From an uncultured Collinsella sp. (GTDB taxonomy: Bacteria; Actinomycetota; Coriobacteriia; Coriobacteriales; Coriobacteriaceae), in assembly GCA_902496005.1 (NCBI GenBank), contig CABUZI010000105.1, positions 1 to 5,664 of the forward strand: a stretch of DNA of 5,664 bases. The letters run 5' to 3'. The notes beneath the pieces were generated by a model. That model was not told the origin of the DNA, made no database searches, and saw only the letters and a program-made list of their open reading frames with translations. This document shows, piece after piece, positions 4,661-5,664 of this stretch. A program made the translations under genes and the position numbers. How positions within the stretch are numbered: position 1 is the first letter of the stretch; each line of letters starts with the position of its first letter.

Positions 4661-5664
4661 ATGAGTAACGTTCGCGTTTGTGTAGACGTTGTGGGTGGAG
4701 ACGAGAAACCTCAGGTTGTTCTCGATGGTATCGAGGCTGCACTTGCCGCCGATCCCGATATCGAGGTCTTGGCAGCTGGCCCCGCCGAAATCGTCAATCC
4801 CTTTGCCGCTTCCCATGCGCGCGTCGAGGCCCTGGAGGCACCCGACGTTATCGCCATGGATGACGATCCCATTCGCGCCGTGATGACTAAGCGCAAGTCC
4901 TCGATTGTGCTTTCTTGCCGCGCCATTAAGAAGGGCAACGCGGACGCGTTTTTCTCTGCCGGCTCCACCGGCGCCATGACCGCCGCTGCCACCGCCTACG
5001 TGACGCCGTTTAGGTATCAGGCCGAAGGCAAGAAGCAGCCGGTGCGCCCCTGTCTGACCAATGCGCTGCCCAATCGCGCCGGCGGTCTGACGGTGCTGTG
5101 CGATATGGGCGCCAACCCCGATGTCGAGGTCGATGACATGGTACGTTTTGCCCAGATGGGTAGCGCTTATGCCCGCGTCGTCCTGGGCATCGAGCATCCC
5201 CGCGTGGGCCTGCTTGCCAACGGCACCGAGGACGAGAAGGGCTCCAACTTTACCAAGGCCTGCTTCCCGGCCATGAAAGCCGCCGTTCCCGGCTTTGTTG
5301 GTAACTGCGAGGGAACGGACATCACCTCGGGTAACTTCGATGTCGTTGTTGCCGATGGCATGTCGGGCAATATTGCGCTCAAGGCCACCGAGGGCGCCGC
5401 CAAGTTTTTGCTGCAGGAGCTCAAGGGTGTCTTTATGTCTTCGCTCGGCACCAAGATTGCCGCGCTGCTCATCAAAAAGCAGATGCGCGAGATTAAAGCC
5501 AAGCTCTCTGGCGACGCCAAGGGCGGCGCGATTCTTTTGGGCCTGCGCGGCGTGGTCCTGATCGGCCATGGTGCCACCTCGGTCGAGGCTGTCAAAAACG
5601 GTACGCTCGCGGCGGCCGAAGCTGTGCGCGCCGGGCTGGTCGAGAATGTCGCCAACTCTATGGA
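4661..5664 (+). CDS. plsX: Phosphate acyltransferase PlsX (3' partial)
   Basis: PlsX converts acyl-ACP and phosphate to acyl-phosphate, which PlsY uses to acylate glycerol-3-phosphate at the start of phospholipid synthesis; it is a peripheral membrane enzyme. The frame is open from 4661 to the window edge (334 codons, no stop) and the protein is nearly full length, since the family usually has about 330-350 residues. Family landmarks run in order: VDVVGGDEKP (9-17), KSSIVLSCRAIKKGNADA (about 79-96), SAGSTGA (99-105), LCDMGANPD, VGLLANGTEDEKG, GNCEGTDI (214-221), DGMSGNIALK (232-241) and GGAILLGLRGVVLIGHGATS (288-307). Several motifs are divergent from those I recall: DAMGGD is DVVGGD, SAGNTGA is SAGSTGA, and VGANVD is MGANPD. 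The surrounding pattern is complete, so the enzyme is expected to be functional. It follows rpmF, a common pairing, with a terminator-like hairpin between them. Confidence 0.95.
   Translation, partial: MSNVRVCVDVVGGDEKPQVVLDGIEAALAADPDIEVLAAGPAEIVNPFAASHARVEALEAPDVIAMDDDPIRAVMTKRKSSIVLSCRAIKKGNADAFFSAGSTGAMTAAATAYVTPFRYQAEGKKQPVRPCLTNALPNRAGGLTVLCDMGANPDVEVDDMVRFAQMGSAYARVVLGIEHPRVGLLANGTEDEKGSNFTKACFPAMKAAVPGFVGNCEGTDITSGNFDVVVADGMSGNIALKATEGAAKFLLQELKGVFMSSLGTKIAALLIKKQMREIKAKLSGDAKGGAILLGLRGVVLIGHGATSVEAVKNGTLAAAEAVRAGLVENVANSM

Noticed and set aside
4346..5569. A 407-codon open frame on the minus strand covering rpmF and plsX
   Set aside because: It is an antisense shadow of GC-rich codons. 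The plus strand encodes recognisable L32 and PlsX with conserved motifs. The minus-strand product shows no family motif and lacks a promoter or ribosome binding site that I can see.
1..5664. Mobile elements, CRISPR arrays, tRNA or rRNA genes, defence systems
   Set aside because: No direct repeats, transposase motifs, clover-leaf structures or foreign-looking composition were seen. Gaps between genes total about 220 bases and are described above.

Overview
The window is a compact, single-strand housekeeping cluster from a GC-rich bacterium. All genes read left to right: recG (5' end cut off by the window) - rsmD - coaD - a DivIVA/SepIVA-like coiled-coil gene - yceD (DUF177) - rpmF - plsX (3' end cut off). 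The order coaD, DivIVA-like gene, DUF177 recalls the sepIVA neighbourhood of mycobacteria, and the protein sequences look actinobacterial. My best guess is Actinomycetota, class Coriobacteriia (Collinsella/Olsenella-like). That is inference from gene order, GC-rich codon use and divergent motifs, not a database match.

Layout. Bases 1-3209 hold recG, rsmD and coaD, joined by overlaps of 4 and 8 bases and probably translationally coupled. A 68-base gap (3210-3277) carries an extended -10 promoter candidate and leads into the coiled-coil gene, whose stop codon shares one base with the yceD start (TAATG). A 64-base gap (4330-4393) carries a second promoter candidate with nearly the same box. It precedes the 59-codon L32 gene rpmF, which is easily missed because it is so short. 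The 87-base gap 4574-4660 is the most structured non-coding stretch: a -10-like TATACT, a perfect 6-bp inverted repeat, and a strong terminator-type hairpin ending just before the plsX ribosome binding site. plsX then stays open to the right edge and is almost complete.

Functionally the cluster joins DNA repair (RecG), ribosome maturation (RsmD on 16S rRNA, YceD in 23S/50S accumulation, L32 in the 50S subunit), coenzyme A synthesis (CoaD), phospholipid initiation (PlsX) and probably cell division or envelope growth (the SepIVA-like protein). A plausible theme is coordination of ribosome, lipid and envelope production with growth. No mobile element, CRISPR array, tRNA, rRNA or clearly novel system is visible. 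The points most worth a second look are the plsX leader, the short SepIVA-like protein and the paired extended -10 boxes. No gap between genes exceeds 87 bases.
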